From Alteromonadaceae bacterium M269 (GTDB lineage: Bacteria; Pseudomonadota; Gammaproteobacteria; Enterobacterales; Alteromonadaceae): 64,000 bases of DNA. Below the pieces are notes generated by a model that saw only the letters and a list, made by a program, of their open reading frames with translations, was not told the origin of the DNA and did no database searches. The translations under genes were made by a program, and so were the position numbers. Location: contig SMNZ01000002.1 in the NCBI GenBank assembly GCA_004353515.1, forward strand, positions 434,001 to 498,000, in the 5' to 3' direction. Shown here one piece after another: positions 42,740 to 54,806 of this stretch (position 1 is its first letter; every line of letters begins with the position of its first letter).

Positions 42740-44085
42740 GTTTTTTGTGGACAGCCATTTCCTTCGTTATTGCACTTAGTATCTTAGTTGCCGTGCATGA
42801 GTGGGGGCACTTCTGGGTAGCTCGTCGCTGTGGTGTCAAAGTTTTAAGGTTCTCCATCGGTTTCGGTAAACCGCTTTGGTCAAGAACAGATAAATTAGGG
42901 ACTGAATACGTTATTGCCGCTATCCCATTAGGTGGATACGTTCGTATGCTCGATGAACGGGTTGATGAAGTCTCTCTGGAAGAAAGAGCCGTCGCTTTTG
43001 ATAATCAAAGTGTTTGGAAGCGTATCGCGATTATCGCCGCAGGGCCTATTACAAATTTTATTTTTGCTATCTTTGCCTTGATGCTGATGTATTTGTTGGG
43101 GGTTGAATCTGTTAAACCAGAAATTGGTAGTGTAACGGCACAAAGTATCGCTCAAGAGGCTAACTTGAAGCCTGGTATGCAAATCAAAAGTGTCGGAGGT
43201 CGTGAAACTCCAGATTGGCAAGCGATAAACTTAGAATTAGTCTCCCATATTGGAGGGGATAATTTACAGATGACAGTGACTTTGCCAGATAGCCAAGCAG
43301 AGCTAGAACGTCAATTGGATATACGTGAGTGGAAATTTGACCCAGACAAAGAATCAGCACTAACAAGCCTGGGTATTATTCCTTTTCGGCCTAAGCCGAC
43401 AACAGAATTGGGACTTGTTGCTGAAGATTCGCCTGCTTTCGCAGCTAATTTGCGTAAAAACGATAAAATTGTCGCATTTGATGGAACCAAAATGGACAAT
43501 TGGGAACAAATAGTGAGTTATGTTTCTGCACGCCCTAATCAAGAAACAGAGGTTTTGGTTAATCGTGGAGGTCAAGGCATAACGGTTTTGCTAACAATTG
43601 GTGAGCGAACGATCGAAGGTCAAGTGTCAGGTTATATGGGAGTTGTACCACTAGCTGAACCTTGGCCCGAAGGAAAGATATTTCTGCGTCAATATGGCCC
43701 TATTCAGGCATTGTTAAGTGGTGTCGATGAAACATGGCGTTTGATGACATTAAGTCTACAAATGATAGGGAAATTGTTTACTGGTGATGTATCGGTAAAA
43801 AACTTGAGTGGACCTATTTCTATAGCTCAAGGTGCAGGTGCTAGTGCGAGTTATGGACTCGTGACTTTTTTAAGCTTTTTAGCCTTAATTAGTGTCAATC
43901 TAGGTATAATTAACCTTTTACCTCTACCTGTCCTGGATGGTGGACATTTGCTCTACTATTTTATCGAGTTAGTGAGTGGGAAACCTGTTTCTGAGTCAGT
44001 TCAAGAAATTGGCTTTAAGATAGGCAGCGCTTTATTACTGATACTGATGAGTGTAGCGATTTTTAACGATATCGTTCGTTTATAG
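42733..44085 (+). CDS. rseP: Site-2 intramembrane protease RseP
   Basis: Protein of 450 aa, E. coli length. HEWGH at residues 22-26 is the HExxH zinc site in the first membrane helix; two PDZ domains lie in the periplasm (residues about 130-310); the late NLLPLPVLDGGHLLYY carries the LDG zinc ligand. It cleaves RseA and releases sigma-E under envelope stress. Placed between dxr and bamA as usual. Confidence 0.97.
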   Translation: MLGFLWTAISFVIALSILVAVHEWGHFWVARRCGVKVLRFSIGFGKPLWSRTDKLGTEYVIAAIPLGGYVRMLDERVDEVSLEERAVAFDNQSVWKRIAIIAAGPITNFIFAIFALMLMYLLGVESVKPEIGSVTAQSIAQEANLKPGMQIKSVGGRETPDWQAINLELVSHIGGDNLQMTVTLPDSQAELERQLDIREWKFDPDKESALTSLGIIPFRPKPTTELGLVAEDSPAFAANLRKNDKIVAFDGTKMDNWEQIVSYVSARPNQETEVLVNRGGQGITVLLTIGERTIEGQVSGYMGVVPLAEPWPEGKIFLRQYGPIQALLSGVDETWRLMTLSLQMIGKLFTGDVSVKNLSGPISIAQGAGASASYGLVTFLSFLALISVNLGIINLLPLPVLDGGHLLYYFIELVSGKPVSESVQEIGFKIGSALLLILMSVAIFNDIVRL

Positions 44086-44135
44086 AATATCAAAAATTAC
44101 AAATGTAACTTTGCAGTTAGGAAGATAATAATTAA

Positions 44136-46607
44136 ATGAAGTTAAGACAGTTTGTACTTGCCGGATGGCTTTTGTCCCTAATCAGTTTCATGAGTACTGC
44201 ACAACAAAATGAGTTTGTTGTGGAAGATATTAGAGTTGAAGGGTTACAGCGTGTTGCTTTAGGTGCTGCGTTGACCTTTATCCCGGTCCAAGTTGGCGAC
44301 CGCATGAATCAATTCCGTATATCTCAACTTATTCGGTCACTCTATTCATCGAGCCACTTTGAAGATATTCAAGTTATTCGCGATGGTCAAACGTTATTAA
44401 TTAGAGTTCGTGAAAGACCTACTATAAGTAATATCGTGTTCGAAGGTAACGATGATATTGAAGATGAGCAGCTTCAAGAAAGTTTGGATGACAGTAACAT
44501 CCGTATTGGCGAGCCTTTGAATAAGACTGTCTTAACATCTATTGAGAATGGCCTCAAGGACTTCTTCCACAGTATTGGTAAATACGAAGCTCAAGTGGAT
44601 GCTATTGTTACGCCTCTTCCTCGTAACCGAGTAGATCTAAAGCTTGTATTTGAAGAAGGCGATTCTGCCGACATTCAACAAATCAATATTGTCGGTAATG
44701 AAGTTTTCGGTGATGAAGAGTTACTCGATCTATTTGAACTGAAATTTGATACACCTTGGTGGAATTTCACTGCAGAAAAAAGGTATCAGAAGCAGAAGCT
44801 TGGCGGCGATATAGAAACGCTAACGAGCTATTATAAAGACCGAGGCTATTTGCAGTTTCAAGTTGACTCAACGCAAGTTTCCTTAACACCTGAACAAGAT
44901 AGTATTTACATTACGTTAAACTTAACTGAGGGTGAAACTTATACTGTTTCTGACGTTGAGCTAGCGGGTGATTTATTAGGTCACGAATTTACGGTTGAGC
45001 AGATAATTCCATTGAAAGCAGGAAGTTTATATAGCTTGGCTCAGGTTACCTTTACTGAAGAGTTTATTAGTAAGTACCTTGCAAGGTTCGGTTATGCGTT
45101 TCCTACCGTTACAACTATTCCGGAAGTTAATGAAGACGATAAAACAGTTAAGCTGACATTGTCTGTTGATCCTGGAAAACGTATTTATGTAAGACGTATT
45201 AACTTTAAAGGAAATGCTGTCACTGCGGATGAAGTGTTGAGACGTAACTCTGTTCAAATGGAAGGGGCGTGGCTCTCTAACACAGCACTAGAAACAACAA
45301 AAGCAAGATTGTCTCGACAAACTTATCTTGAAGAAGTTGATTTTGAAACAATTCGTTTAGCGGATGAGGACGATAAGGTCGATATCGACTTCAATGTCAA
45401 AGAGCAAGCTTCCGGCTCATTCAATGCAGGTGTTGGTTTTGGTGACAGAACAGGTTTGAGCCTTCAAGCAGGTATACAACAAGATAACTTCTTAGGAACG
45501 GGTAACCGATTAGCGTTTAATATTAATACTATTCGTTTCCAGCAGAGTGTTTCTGTTTCTTATACAGACCCATTCTTTACGGTAGATGGAATCAGTTTAG
45601 GTGGTTCGATTGGTTTCTCTAAGTTTGATGGTGGTAGCGCAAACCTGATCCAGTTCAATCAGGAAACTATCTCGTTAGGTGTAAACATTGGTTACCCTGT
45701 TGATGAATTTAACCGAGTTGGTTTTGGTTTGAATTATTTATCTCGTTCATTGAACCAAACGCAGGCAATAGTTCAGACTGAAAGGTTCTTTAATCTCCTT
45801 GTTGATGAGTTCAATCCAGATCAAGGGATTGATTACGACACTTTCTTAGCTCGAATCAATTGGAGCCGAGTGACTTTGAACAGAGGCGTGTTCCCAACTG
45901 ATGGTTCAGAGCAGAGAGCTTCATTTAATATATCTACACCGAACTCAGATGTGAATTACTTCACTTTGCAATATGAATCGCGTTTTTACTTCCCTCTTTC
46001 GAGGAATCATAAATGGGCATTCTTAACACGATTTGAGGCAGGGTATGGTAACGGGTATGGTTCTATTAACGGTAATGACCAAATTTTACCATTCACCGAT
46101 AACTTCAGATTGGGTGGTAGTGACTCATTGAGAGGCTTTGAGGTTAATGTTGTTGGGCCTAGAGCAATCCGCCGTCAACGCAGAACTGCATTAGGGCCTG
46201 ATGGTCGACCTATCGTATTAGGCCGTGAATCTGACACTATTAGTATCGATAGACGTACACTTGGAGGTAATGCCATGGCACTAGCGAGCATGGAGTTTAT
46301 TGTTCCTACGCCGTTTTTACCTGAAGGGTTAACTAATTCAGTGAGAACAAGCTTCTTCGTTGATGCGGGTAACGTTTGGGATACTGAATTCGACCTTGAT
46401 GATTTTGAAGGGTTGGAAATCGTTAATAGTGCTCTTCCTGAGTTAGCTGACTTTGGTGACCCAGGACGTTTTAGAGCGTCAGCTGGACTTTCGATTCAGT
46501 GGTTAGCGCCACTTGGACCATTATCATTTAGCTTTTCAAGAGCGTTGAAAGAGCAAGATGGGGACGAAGTGGACTTCTTCTCGTTTAATATCGGACAAAC
46601 TTTCTAA
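44136..46607 (+). CDS. bamA: Outer-membrane protein assembly factor BamA
   Basis: Protein of 823 aa: signal peptide (about 1-22), five POTRA domains (the first [19 protein letters not shown]), then an Omp85 beta-barrel with the loop-6 motif DSLRGFEV and a C-terminal aromatic, IGQTF. It folds and inserts outer-membrane proteins with the lipoproteins BamB-E. Fifty bases after rseP. Followed by a terminator-like element before skp. Confidence 0.98.
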   Translation: MKLRQFVLAGWLLSLISFMSTAQQNEFVVEDIRVEGLQRVALGAALTFIPVQVGDRMNQFRISQLIRSLYSSSHFEDIQVIRDGQTLLIRVRERPTISNIVFEGNDDIEDEQLQESLDDSNIRIGEPLNKTVLTSIENGLKDFFHSIGKYEAQVDAIVTPLPRNRVDLKLVFEEGDSADIQQINIVGNEVFGDEELLDLFELKFDTPWWNFTAEKRYQKQKLGGDIETLTSYYKDRGYLQFQVDSTQVSLTPEQDSIYITLNLTEGETYTVSDVELAGDLLGHEFTVEQIIPLKAGSLYSLAQVTFTEEFISKYLARFGYAFPTVTTIPEVNEDDKTVKLTLSVDPGKRIYVRRINFKGNAVTADEVLRRNSVQMEGAWLSNTALETTKARLSRQTYLEEVDFETIRLADEDDKVDIDFNVKEQASGSFNAGVGFGDRTGLSLQAGIQQDNFLGTGNRLAFNINTIRFQQSVSVSYTDPFFTVDGISLGGSIGFSKFDGGSANLIQFNQETISLGVNIGYPVDEFNRVGFGLNYLSRSLNQTQAIVQTERFFNLLVDEFNPDQGIDYDTFLARINWSRVTLNRGVFPTDGSEQRASFNISTPNSDVNYFTLQYESRFYFPLSRNHKWAFLTRFEAGYGNGYGSINGNDQILPFTDNFRLGGSDSLRGFEVNVVGPRAIRRQRRTALGPDGRPIVLGRESDTISIDRRTLGGNAMALASMEFIVPTPFLPEGLTNSVRTSFFVDAGNVWDTEFDLDDFEGLEIVNSALPELADFGDPGRFRASAGLSIQWLAPLGPLSFSFSRALKEQDGDEVDFFSFNIGQTF

Positions 46608-46625
46608 TAAAACCTAACATGCCTG

Positions 46626-46659
46626 ATAAAGCTGTAGTAATCTATGGCTTTATTTTTTT
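46626..46659 (+). terminator. Intrinsic terminator or attenuator between bamA and skp
   Basis: ATAAAGC (46626-46632) pairs with GCTTTAT (46647-46653), with TAG/CTA inside, followed by a run of seven T's (46653-46659). It would reduce read-through from bamA into skp. Confidence 0.65.
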
Positions 46660-46721
46660 GGTTGTCTAAAAACTATAGAATAGACAAACCTAGACCTATT
46701 AAAAGAATTAAGGAGTATGTT

Positions 46722-47240
46722 TTGAACAAACTAACCAAATTAATCAGCTCAACTATCTTTGTGGGTAGTATGTTAATGACAACACAAGCAAGTGCTGAGC
46801 AAAAAATTGGTGTTGTTAATGTACAAGGCATTTTTCAGTCAGTACCTCAAGCTGCAGTCATTCAACAAACGATAGCAGCAGAATTTAAAGACAGAATTGA
46901 AGACGTTAATCGTCTAGAAAAAGACATCAAGTACTATCTAGAAAAGCAGCAGCGTGATGCAGCAACTATGAGTGCTACAGAAAAAGAAGAACTTCAAAAG
47001 CAAATTATTGATCTTCGTAATGAATATCAATCTAAAGCGCAGCCTCTTCAACAAGAAGTTCAAAGACGTCAAGGTGAAGAGCGTAACAAAGTTCTGGAGC
47101 TAATTAAGACTGCTATTGATGATATCGCCGCTAAAGAAAAGTATGACTTAGTTGTCGATGGTAATGCCGTGACTTACTTAAAAGACGACTCTATCGACTT
47201 GTCGAAGAAAGTTATCGATCAGGTTAGCAAAATTAAATAA
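46722..47240 (+). CDS. skp: Periplasmic chaperone Skp/OmpH
   Basis: Protein of 172 aa from TTG 46722, chosen for AGGAG at 46711-46715 and because it opens with a normal signal peptide (MNKLTKLISSTIFVGSM.., cut after ASA). Mature start EQKIGVVNVQGIFQSVPQA, then a long coiled coil (DRIEDVNRLEKDIKYYLEKQ.., EYQSKAQPLQQEVQRRQGEE) and a return to beta structure (YDLVVDGNAVTYL). Skp escorts unfolded outer-membrane proteins to BamA. The frame is open back to 46644, but that overlaps the terminator region. Confidence 0.93.
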   Translation: MNKLTKLISSTIFVGSMLMTTQASAEQKIGVVNVQGIFQSVPQAAVIQQTIAAEFKDRIEDVNRLEKDIKYYLEKQQRDAATMSATEKEELQKQIIDLRNEYQSKAQPLQQEVQRRQGEERNKVLELIKTAIDDIAAKEKYDLVVDGNAVTYLKDDSIDLSKKVIDQVSKIK

Positions 47241-47246
47241 GTCAGC

Positions 47247-48269
47247 ATGAGCAACTATAGCCTTCAACAACTGGCGGAAGAAGTTGGTGCTAAATTAGTT
47301 GGTGATGGCGATATCGCCATTCATTCAATAGGTACACTCTCTTCTGCTGGTGATGGTCAGATTTCTTTTCTATCCAACAGTAAGTATCGTAGCCAGCTTT
47401 CGGAAACCAAGGCGTCTGCGGTGATTGTTGGTGAAGATGATTTACCTCATACACCCTGTGCAGCATTGGTGATGAAAAATCCTTATGTGGGTTTCGCACT
47501 CGTAGCGCAAATACTGGATTCTACTCCAGATGCAGCGAGTGAAATTTCTCCACAAGCATCAATTGATAACACGGCAACTCTTGGCGCGAATGTTAAAGTT
47601 GGGCCGTTTGTTGTTATCGAATCAGGCGTCTGTATAGAAGACGATGTGCAGATTGGAGCCGGTTGTTTTATCGGAAAGGACACAAGAGTTGGCAAAGGAA
47701 CCAAGATTTGGGCCAACACCACGCTCTATCATAATGTCATTATCGGTAACGACTGCTTGATTCAGTCGAATACGGTTATTGGTGCAGACGGTTTTGGTTA
47801 CGCTAATGATAGCGGTAAGTGGGTTAAGATACCTCAGGTTGGACGCGTTATCATAGGCGATAACGTTGAGATTGGTGCATCAACAACTATTGATAGAGGT
47901 GCACTAGAAGATACCGTTATTGAGAATGGCGTTATTATCGATAATCAGGTTCAAATTGCTCACAATGTTGTTATCAAAGAAAGTGTAGCACTAGCCGGAT
48001 GTACGGTTGTTGCTGGAAGTACAACTATTGGTAAGTATTGTACTATTGGCGGAATGTCAGCCATCGCTGGACATGTGGAAATTGCTGACAATGTCCACTT
48101 CACTGGAATGGCAATGGTAACTAAAGGAGTAGCTGAGCCAGGGTTGTATTCTTCAGGAATACCTGTGGCTCCGAATAAGGATTGGCGCAGAAATGCGATA
48201 ACCATGAGAAATATTTCGTCGCTTAACCAGCGTGTAAAAAAATTAGAAAAGCAAGCTCAAGAAAAATAA
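47247..48269 (+). CDS. lpxD: UDP-3-O-acylglucosamine N-acyltransferase LpxD
   Basis: Protein of 340 aa (E. coli 341). N-terminal uridine-binding domain, then left-handed beta-helix hexapeptide repeats ([20 protein letters not shown].., [20 protein letters not shown]) and a C-terminal helix [12 protein letters not shown]. The catalytic His is in VQIAHNVVI. It adds the second 3-hydroxy acyl chain in lipid A synthesis. Six bases after skp. Confidence 0.97.
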   Translation: MSNYSLQQLAEEVGAKLVGDGDIAIHSIGTLSSAGDGQISFLSNSKYRSQLSETKASAVIVGEDDLPHTPCAALVMKNPYVGFALVAQILDSTPDAASEISPQASIDNTATLGANVKVGPFVVIESGVCIEDDVQIGAGCFIGKDTRVGKGTKIWANTTLYHNVIIGNDCLIQSNTVIGADGFGYANDSGKWVKIPQVGRVIIGDNVEIGASTTIDRGALEDTVIENGVIIDNQVQIAHNVVIKESVALAGCTVVAGSTTIGKYCTIGGMSAIAGHVEIADNVHFTGMAMVTKGVAEPGLYSSGIPVAPNKDWRRNAITMRNISSLNQRVKKLEKQAQEK

Positions 48270-48296
48270 CGAGCCACTGCGACAGGAGATATAGGG

Positions 48297-48743
48297 TTGT
48301 CTAACAGCATGAATACTGTGGATATCGAGGGCATCATGGAGTTGTTGCCTCACCGTTATCCAATGCTTCTTATTGATAGAGTTACTGACTACACTTTAGG
48401 TGAAGAGTTGTCAGCATATAAAAATATAACGATGAATGAGCCTTGTTTTACCGGGCACTTTCCAGGGAAACCTATTTTCCCAGGCGTATTGATATTAGAA
48501 GCATTAGCTCAAGCTGCAGGCGTTTTGGGTTTTAAGACTGCTGGCAATACAGATGATCTTTATCTCTATGCAGGTATTGATAACGCACGATTTAAGAATC
48601 CAGTGGTACCAGGTGACAGATTAGACTTAGATGTTAAGTTGGTTAAAGAACGCCGTGGCATTTGGAAGTTTTCTGGTGTTGCAAGTGTCGACGGTGTTGA
48701 GTGCTGTGTAGCTTCATTTATGTGCGCTATGCGTAAGGTATAA
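48297..48743 (+). CDS. fabZ: 3-hydroxyacyl-ACP dehydratase FabZ
   Basis: Hotdog-fold protein of 148 aa: [17 protein letters not shown], then the active-site [20 protein letters not shown] with catalytic His and Glu. It dehydrates 3-hydroxyacyl-ACP in fatty acid synthesis and competes with LpxA/D for the same substrates. TTG start at 48297 has AGGAG at the right spacing; ATG 48309 is the alternative. Confidence 0.96.
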   Translation: MSNSMNTVDIEGIMELLPHRYPMLLIDRVTDYTLGEELSAYKNITMNEPCFTGHFPGKPIFPGVLILEALAQAAGVLGFKTAGNTDDLYLYAGIDNARFKNPVVPGDRLDLDVKLVKERRGIWKFSGVASVDGVECCVASFMCAMRKV

Positions 48744-48747
48744 GCGA

Positions 48748-49518
48748 GTGATTCACGATACCGCAATTATTCATGAAAGTGCTCATATTGGAGATAATGT
48801 TTCCATTGGTCCCTATTGTTATATAGGAAGTGACGTCACAATTGGTGATAACTGCAAGTTAGAATCTCACGTTGTGATTAAAGGTGAAACCAAGATTGGT
48901 CAAGGAAATCACTTTTATCAATTTTGCTCTATAGGTGAAGATTGCCAAGATAAGAAGTATGCCGGTGAATCAACGCAACTGCTTGTTGGCGATAATAATA
49001 TATTCCGTGAATGTGTGACGGTGCATCGCGGAACAACACAAGACCAGGGCCTAACGTCTATTGGTAGTAATAACTTGTTTATGGCTTATGTTCACATAGC
49101 GCACGATTGTGTTATCGGTAACAACGTTATTATGGCGAATAATGCCAGTTGCGCTGGACATGCACATTTAGGCGACTGGGCTATTATGGGCGGTATGTCT
49201 GGCATTCATCAGTTCTGTCATATTGGTGCTCATAGCTTTGTGGCTGCGGGCGCTATTATGCTTCGTGATTTACCTCCATTTGTTATGGCCGGCGGCAATG
49301 TTGTTAAGCCTTACGGTATTAATACTGAAGGCTTGAAGCGTCGTGGTTTTAGTAAAGAAGAAATCATGAACATCCGCAGAGCTTATAAAGTTCTCTATCG
49401 TAATGGTTTAACGGTTAGTGAAGCTATTGACGAGTTAAAAGAAAGTGCTGAACAGAGTTCTTCAGTGAAACTGATGATGGACTTTGTAGCTAACTCTCCA
49501 AGAGGGATTATTCGTTAA
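48748..49518 (+). CDS. lpxA: UDP-N-acetylglucosamine acyltransferase LpxA
   Basis: Beta-helix acyltransferase of 256 aa with hexapeptide repeats, catalytic His in FMAYVHIAHDCVIGNN, and the C-terminal helical domain (GLKRRGFSKEEIMNIRRAYKVLYRNGLT). First committed step of lipid A. GTG start at 48748, four bases after fabZ. Confidence 0.98.
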   Translation: MIHDTAIIHESAHIGDNVSIGPYCYIGSDVTIGDNCKLESHVVIKGETKIGQGNHFYQFCSIGEDCQDKKYAGESTQLLVGDNNIFRECVTVHRGTTQDQGLTSIGSNNLFMAYVHIAHDCVIGNNVIMANNASCAGHAHLGDWAIMGGMSGIHQFCHIGAHSFVAAGAIMLRDLPPFVMAGGNVVKPYGINTEGLKRRGFSKEEIMNIRRAYKVLYRNGLTVSEAIDELKESAEQSSSVKLMMDFVANSPRGIIR

Positions 49519-49521
49519 TCC

Positions 49522-50664
49522 ATGTCTGACCAATGTCTTCGAGTTGGTATAGTAGCAGGTGAAGCGTCAGGAGATATTCTTGGCGCAGGCTTGATCAAGT
49601 CGATTAAAGAAAAGTACCCCAATGCTCAAATAGAAGGTATCGGTGGGGCTCAAATGATAGCTCAAGGATGCCATTCTCATTTTGATCTGGAAGAATTGTC
49701 GGTTATGGGGTTGGTCGAAGTTTTGTCCCGCATAAGGCGACTTCTAGCTATACGCAAACACCTCGTTCAATATTTTACGAAGAATCCGCCAGATGTTTTC
49801 ATTGGGATTGATGCTCCCGACTTCAATTTAGGCTTAGAACTAAGACTTAAGAAAGTTGGTATTAAAACCGTTCACTATGTCAGTCCCTCAGTGTGGGCGT
49901 GGCGCGAAAAACGAATATTTAAAATTGAGAAAGCCACTAATTTAGTGTTGAGCTTATTGCCTTTTGAAAAAGAGTTCTATGATGAGAAAGGTGTGCCTTG
50001 TACTTTCGTTGGCCACACTTTAGCAGATCAGGTTCCGGTCGAACCTGATAAAGAATCAGCTCGGAATTTGCTGGGTGTACAAGGTGATAATCCTGTTCTG
50101 GCTTTATTGCCTGGTAGTCGTTCTGGTGAAGTGAATATGCTGCTTGAACGCTTTATCGCGACGGCATTTATACTCAATGAGCGTTTTGACGATTTACAGA
50201 TTCTAATCCCTGTTGTGAATCAACAGCGAAAACAACAAATTGAAACTTATCTTAAAGAAATTAAAGCACCTAACAATTTTCGGATAATCATCGGACACTC
50301 CAGAGATACTATGGTTGCCTCTGATGCTGTGTTACTGGCATCTGGTACCGCAACGCTTGAAGCGATGTTATGTAAGCGCCCCATGGTTGTTGCATACAGG
50401 ATTAAGCCTGTTACAGAGATGATTATGAAACGATTGTATAAGCCGAAGTATTTTTCATTACCTAATTTGCTCTCAGGAAGAGAATTGGTGCCTGAATTAC
50501 TGCAAGAAGATGTCAATCCCGAGAAAATGGCTTCATTACTTGAGGGGATGATAAAATCAGCTGATAGAGACATGCTTGACACTTTTAAAGATATCCACCT
50601 GACGTTAAAGCGTGACGCCGACAAAGCAGCTGCTAGTGCAGTTTTAGAGTTAATACAAAAATGA
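49522..50664 (+). CDS. lpxB: Lipid-A-disaccharide synthase LpxB
   Basis: GT19 glycosyltransferase of 380 aa (E. coli 382). [18 protein letters not shown] at the start, [26 protein letters not shown], and [10 protein letters not shown] near residue 195. It joins UDP-2,3-diacylglucosamine and lipid X. Overlaps rnhB by ATGA at 50661-50664. Confidence 0.98.
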   Translation: MSDQCLRVGIVAGEASGDILGAGLIKSIKEKYPNAQIEGIGGAQMIAQGCHSHFDLEELSVMGLVEVLSRIRRLLAIRKHLVQYFTKNPPDVFIGIDAPDFNLGLELRLKKVGIKTVHYVSPSVWAWREKRIFKIEKATNLVLSLLPFEKEFYDEKGVPCTFVGHTLADQVPVEPDKESARNLLGVQGDNPVLALLPGSRSGEVNMLLERFIATAFILNERFDDLQILIPVVNQQRKQQIETYLKEIKAPNNFRIIIGHSRDTMVASDAVLLASGTATLEAMLCKRPMVVAYRIKPVTEMIMKRLYKPKYFSLPNLLSGRELVPELLQEDVNPEKMASLLEGMIKSADRDMLDTFKDIHLTLKRDADKAAASAVLELIQK

Positions 50665-51281
50665 CGAAGAATGCAGTTAGCCAACATGTTGCTGGTGTAG
50701 ATGAAGTTGGCAGAGGTCCGTTAGTTGGTGACGTTGTAACAGCTGCCGTAATTCTCGATCCCGATAATAAAATAGAAGGTTTGGCTGACTCTAAGGCATT
50801 GACTGAAAAGAAGCGTTATCGGCTTTTTGACGAGATAAAAGAGAAAGCATTGTGTATTAGCGTAGGGCGAGCAAGTCCTGCAGAGATTGACGATATCAAT
50901 ATTTTGCACGCTACCATGCTGGCAATGAAAAGAGCCGTTGACGGCCTCTCTGTTAAGCCCGATTTCGTGAAGGTCGATGGGAATCGTTGCCCCGACTGGC
51001 TGTATCCTTGCGAAGCTGTCGTTAAGGGCGACGCGACAGTCGCAGAGATATCAGCAGCATCCATCATTGCCAAAGTAACACGTGATGAAGAAATGAAGCT
51101 GTTGCATCAGCGCTATCCTGATTATGGCTTCGATAAGCACAAAGGCTATCCGACGGCATTGCACTTATCTATGTTAGAAAAGCATGGTCCTTTAGTTGAG
51201 CATCGCGTGAGTTTTAAACCGGTTAAGTTAGCCCTTGAACAACATCAAGGTGTTTTTCAGGAAAACGAATATGCAGGGTGA
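50661..51281 (+). CDS. rnhB: Ribonuclease HII
   Basis: Protein of 206 aa: [20 protein letters not shown] with the GxDExGRG active site, [12 protein letters not shown], and [13 protein letters not shown]. It removes ribonucleotides from DNA and RNA from hybrids. Coupled to lpxB and overlapping dnaE by 11 bases, the common gammaproteobacterial order. Confidence 0.97.
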   Translation: MTKNAVSQHVAGVDEVGRGPLVGDVVTAAVILDPDNKIEGLADSKALTEKKRYRLFDEIKEKALCISVGRASPAEIDDINILHATMLAMKRAVDGLSVKPDFVKVDGNRCPDWLYPCEAVVKGDATVAEISAASIIAKVTRDEEMKLLHQRYPDYGFDKHKGYPTALHLSMLEKHGPLVEHRVSFKPVKLALEQHQGVFQENEYAG

Positions 51282-54200
51282 AGCGAACACTCATAATGAA
51301 CAACCTCAGTTTGTTCACCTTCGTGTCCATAGCGACTTTTCTATGCGAGATGGCTTAAATAAAGTTAAGCCTATCTTAGAGCAGATCCAAGCTCTCAACA
51401 TGCCTGCAGTTGCAATAACTGACCAAATGAATTTATGTGGTTTGGTTAAGTATTATTCTGGTGCCCAAGGAGCTGGAATTAAGCCTATTATTGGTGCTGA
51501 CTTCTGGGTAAATCACGCTGAACTGCCTGAAATAAACTGTCGCCTGACTATTTTAGCCATGAATAATGAGGGTTATAAAAACCTAACATTACTCATTTCG
51601 AAGGCTTATCAAAGAGGTTATTTGCACGATCGTGTAATGATAGATGCTGAATGGTTAGCGGATTATTCTGCTGGATTGATATTGTTATCAGGTGCTGGGC
51701 ATGGTGATTTAGGCGTTGCGATCCAAAAAGGTAATACTGAACTCGCGAGCAAGCTGACAGGGTTTTATCAAGAACACTTTGCCGATCGTTACTATGTCGA
51801 ACTGATTCGAACAGATCGCAAAGGTGAAGAGGATTACAACCATGCAGCTGTTGCGTGGGCGGATGAACACGATTTGCCTTTGGTGGCTACCAACGAAGTA
51901 TGCTTTCTAAAAGAGGATGATTTCGCTGCGCATGATATCCGCGTTAGTATTCACGACGGATATACACTTGATGACAATCGTCGACCTAAGCTCTATAGCG
52001 AAAAACAATACTTGCGCTCAGAGCAGGAGATGCTTGAGCTGTTTTCAGATATTCCAGAGGCTCTTGCAAATACCGTAGAGATTGCAAAAAGGTGTAATGT
52101 TACTGTCCAGTTAGGAGAATACTTCTTACCGAAATTCCCAACGGGCGGCATGTCTGATGAAGAATTCCTAGTTGTTAAATCAAAAGAAGGGTTGGAACGT
52201 AGGTTAGAATTCTTATTTCCTGATGAAGCAACCAGGAAAGAAAAGCGCCCAGAATACGATGAACGTTTAGACATAGAGTTAAATGTTATCAACCAAATGG
52301 GTTTCCCTGGGTACTTCTTGATAGTTATGGAGTTTATCCAGTGGAGTAAAGACCATGGGATTCCTGTCGGTCCAGGTAGGGGATCGGGTGCAGGTTCACT
52401 TGTTGCTTATGCATTGGATATCACCGATCTTGATCCGCTTGAGTTTGATTTGCTGTTTGAGCGATTCTTGAACCCAGAACGTGTCTCTATGCCAGATTTC
52501 GATATCGATTTTTGTATGGATCGTCGAGACGAAGTTATTGATCACGTTGCTGACTTGTATGGTCGTGATGCGGTATCGCAAATTATTACTTTCGGTACCA
52601 TGGCTGCAAAAGCGGTTATTCGTGATGTGGGAAGAGTGCTAGGCCACCCTTATGGCTTTGTTGATCGTATATCCAAGTTGATACCACCAGATCCAGGTAT
52701 GACCTTGAAAAAGGCCTTTGATGTTGAGCCGAGATTGCCTGAGCTTTATGAACAGGATGAAGATGTTAAAGATCTGGTCGACATGGCTCGGATATTGGAA
52801 GGTGTTACTCGAAATGCTGGTAAGCATGCGGGTGGTGTTGTTATAGCGCCGACTAAGATTACCGATTTCTCGCCCCTTTATTGTGACGATCAAGGGCAAA
52901 ACCCTGTTACTCAGTTTGATAAAAATGACGTTGAAACTGCTGGGCTGGTTAAGTTTGACTTCCTAGGGTTGCGTACACTGACGATTATTCAGTGGGCAAT
53001 CGACATGATCAAAGATGTCAAAGGCAAAGACATCGATATTGCTGCTATACCATTGGATGACAAAGTCAGCTTTGATTTATTACAAAACGCTGAAACGACG
53101 GCAGTTTTCCAGCTGGAATCGCGAGGAATGAAAGACCTCATTAAGCGATTGCGGCCTGATACCTTTGAAGACATTATCGCATTGGTGGCGCTCTTTAGGC
53201 CCGGCCCACTTCAATCTGGGATGGTAGATAACTTCATTGACCGTAAGCATGGTCGTGAGGAAATATCCTATCCTGACGCCCAGTATCAACATGAATCCCT
53301 GAGCGACATACTAGAACCAACTTACGGCATTATCTTGTACCAAGAACAAGTTATGCAGATAGCTCAAGTTTTGGCTGGCTATAGCTTGGGTGGAGCCGAC
53401 ATGCTTCGTCGAGCTATGGGTAAGAAAAAACCAGAAGAAATGGCGAAGCAAAGGGCTGTTTTTAAGCAAGGCTCAGAAGATAATAATATCGACCCAGAAC
53501 TGGCGATGAAGATCTTCGATCTTGTGGAGAAGTTTGCTGGCTACGGTTTTAACAAGTCTCACTCAGCAGCTTATGCACTGGTATCTTATCAAACGCTTTG
53601 GCTGAAAAGGCATTTCCCGGCTGAATTTATGGCAGCTGTAATGTCTGCTGATATGGATAACACCGACAAGATCGTTACCTTAGTTGACGAATGTCGTCGC
53701 ATGGGGTTGGTGATACAGCCGCCTGATCTTAATAGTGGCCAGTTTAAGTTTAGTGTAAACAAAGAGGGTGAAATTGTTTACGGCATCGGCGCAATAAAAG
53801 GCGTCGGTGAAGGGCCTGTTGAAGCTATTATTGAAGCTCGTGATAAAGAAGGTGTTTTTGCAGACCTATTTGATTTTTGTGTCAAAGTTGATCTCAAACG
53901 TATCAATAAGCGAGTCATGGAGAAATTAGTTTGTGCTGGCGCGCTAGATAATCTGGGACCAAATCGTGCTGTACTAATGGCGACGTTACCACAAGCTATG
54001 GCCGCAGCGGAACAACATGCAAAAGCGGAGTCATTTGGGCAATCTGACATGTTTGGGTTAGTTTCGTCGGAGCCTACAGAAACTAAACAGCAATTTGTTG
54101 AGGTCAATGAATGGACTGAGAAAGTGCTGTTAGAGTGGGAAAAGGAAACACTTGGTTTGTATCTGAGTGGACATCCTATCAACCACTATCGCAATGAATT

Positions 54201-54762
54201 GAAGCACTATATCCACTGCAAGTTAGTAGATATACAGCCGACGCGTAAAGACGATCACGTTAGTGTTGCAGGGTTGATCCTGTCTGTTCGTGTGATGATC
54301 AATAAGCGAGGCCAGCGTTGGGCTATAGTGACACTTGATGATAACAGTGCGAGAGTCGACGTACGATTCTTTCCTGATGCCTACGAGCGATGTGAAGAGA
54401 TTCTGGTAGCCGACAACATTATTGTTGTGACTGGACAGGTCAGCTTTGATGAGTTTTCCGGGGGCAATACAATAGGCGCCCGCGAAGTCATAGATATTGT
54501 CCAAGCTCGAGAAAAATATTTACGTTCGATATTACTTAGTACTGATCAACAGTGGTGTAATGAAGAACATATGACTAAACTGCAAACATTGTTACAAGAG
54601 TATCAAGGTGGAAGCTGCCCGATTAGGGTACATTATACTCATGAACACATGGAGACAACACTGGCACTAGGCGCTAAGTGGTATGTAACTCCGAAAGATG
54701 AATTAATTAGTGACTTGCAAGATCTGCTTAGCAAAGAGCAAGTCGCATTGGAATTCCATTAA
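51271..54762 (+). CDS. dnaE: DNA polymerase III alpha subunit
   Basis: C-family polymerase of 1163 aa (E. coli 1160). N-terminal PHP domain ([19 protein letters not shown]), palm with [16 protein letters not shown] and [17 protein letters not shown] (two catalytic Asp), then [14 protein letters not shown]-like finger motif ([20 protein letters not shown]) and a C-terminal OB fold ([20 protein letters not shown]). ATG 51271 lies inside the rnhB end; the frame is open to 51235 but the family starts here. Confidence 0.98.
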   Translation: MQGEANTHNEQPQFVHLRVHSDFSMRDGLNKVKPILEQIQALNMPAVAITDQMNLCGLVKYYSGAQGAGIKPIIGADFWVNHAELPEINCRLTILAMNNEGYKNLTLLISKAYQRGYLHDRVMIDAEWLADYSAGLILLSGAGHGDLGVAIQKGNTELASKLTGFYQEHFADRYYVELIRTDRKGEEDYNHAAVAWADEHDLPLVATNEVCFLKEDDFAAHDIRVSIHDGYTLDDNRRPKLYSEKQYLRSEQEMLELFSDIPEALANTVEIAKRCNVTVQLGEYFLPKFPTGGMSDEEFLVVKSKEGLERRLEFLFPDEATRKEKRPEYDERLDIELNVINQMGFPGYFLIVMEFIQWSKDHGIPVGPGRGSGAGSLVAYALDITDLDPLEFDLLFERFLNPERVSMPDFDIDFCMDRRDEVIDHVADLYGRDAVSQIITFGTMAAKAVIRDVGRVLGHPYGFVDRISKLIPPDPGMTLKKAFDVEPRLPELYEQDEDVKDLVDMARILEGVTRNAGKHAGGVVIAPTKITDFSPLYCDDQGQNPVTQFDKNDVETAGLVKFDFLGLRTLTIIQWAIDMIKDVKGKDIDIAAIPLDDKVSFDLLQNAETTAVFQLESRGMKDLIKRLRPDTFEDIIALVALFRPGPLQSGMVDNFIDRKHGREEISYPDAQYQHESLSDILEPTYGIILYQEQVMQIAQVLAGYSLGGADMLRRAMGKKKPEEMAKQRAVFKQGSEDNNIDPELAMKIFDLVEKFAGYGFNKSHSAAYALVSYQTLWLKRHFPAEFMAAVMSADMDNTDKIVTLVDECRRMGLVIQPPDLNSGQFKFSVNKEGEIVYGIGAIKGVGEGPVEAIIEARDKEGVFADLFDFCVKVDLKRINKRVMEKLVCAGALDNLGPNRAVLMATLPQAMAAAEQHAKAESFGQSDMFGLVSSEPTETKQQFVEVNEWTEKVLLEWEKETLGLYLSGHPINHYRNELKHYIHCKLVDIQPTRKDDHVSVAGLILSVRVMINKRGQRWAIVTLDDNSARVDVRFFPDAYERCEEILVADNIIVVTGQVSFDEFSGGNTIGAREVIDIVQAREKYLRSILLSTDQQWCNEEHMTKLQTLLQEYQGGSCPIRVHYTHEHMETTLALGAKWYVTPKDELISDLQDLLSKEQVALEFH

Positions 54763-54806
54763 TGTCGGCTGTGAAGCAGTAGGCATGCGTTTTATTAGGT
54801 AGAGGA

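Noticed and set aside
53778-54182. Minus-strand frame of 134 codons opposite dnaE
   Set aside because: Antisense shadow of a well-conserved part of dnaE; no independent evidence.
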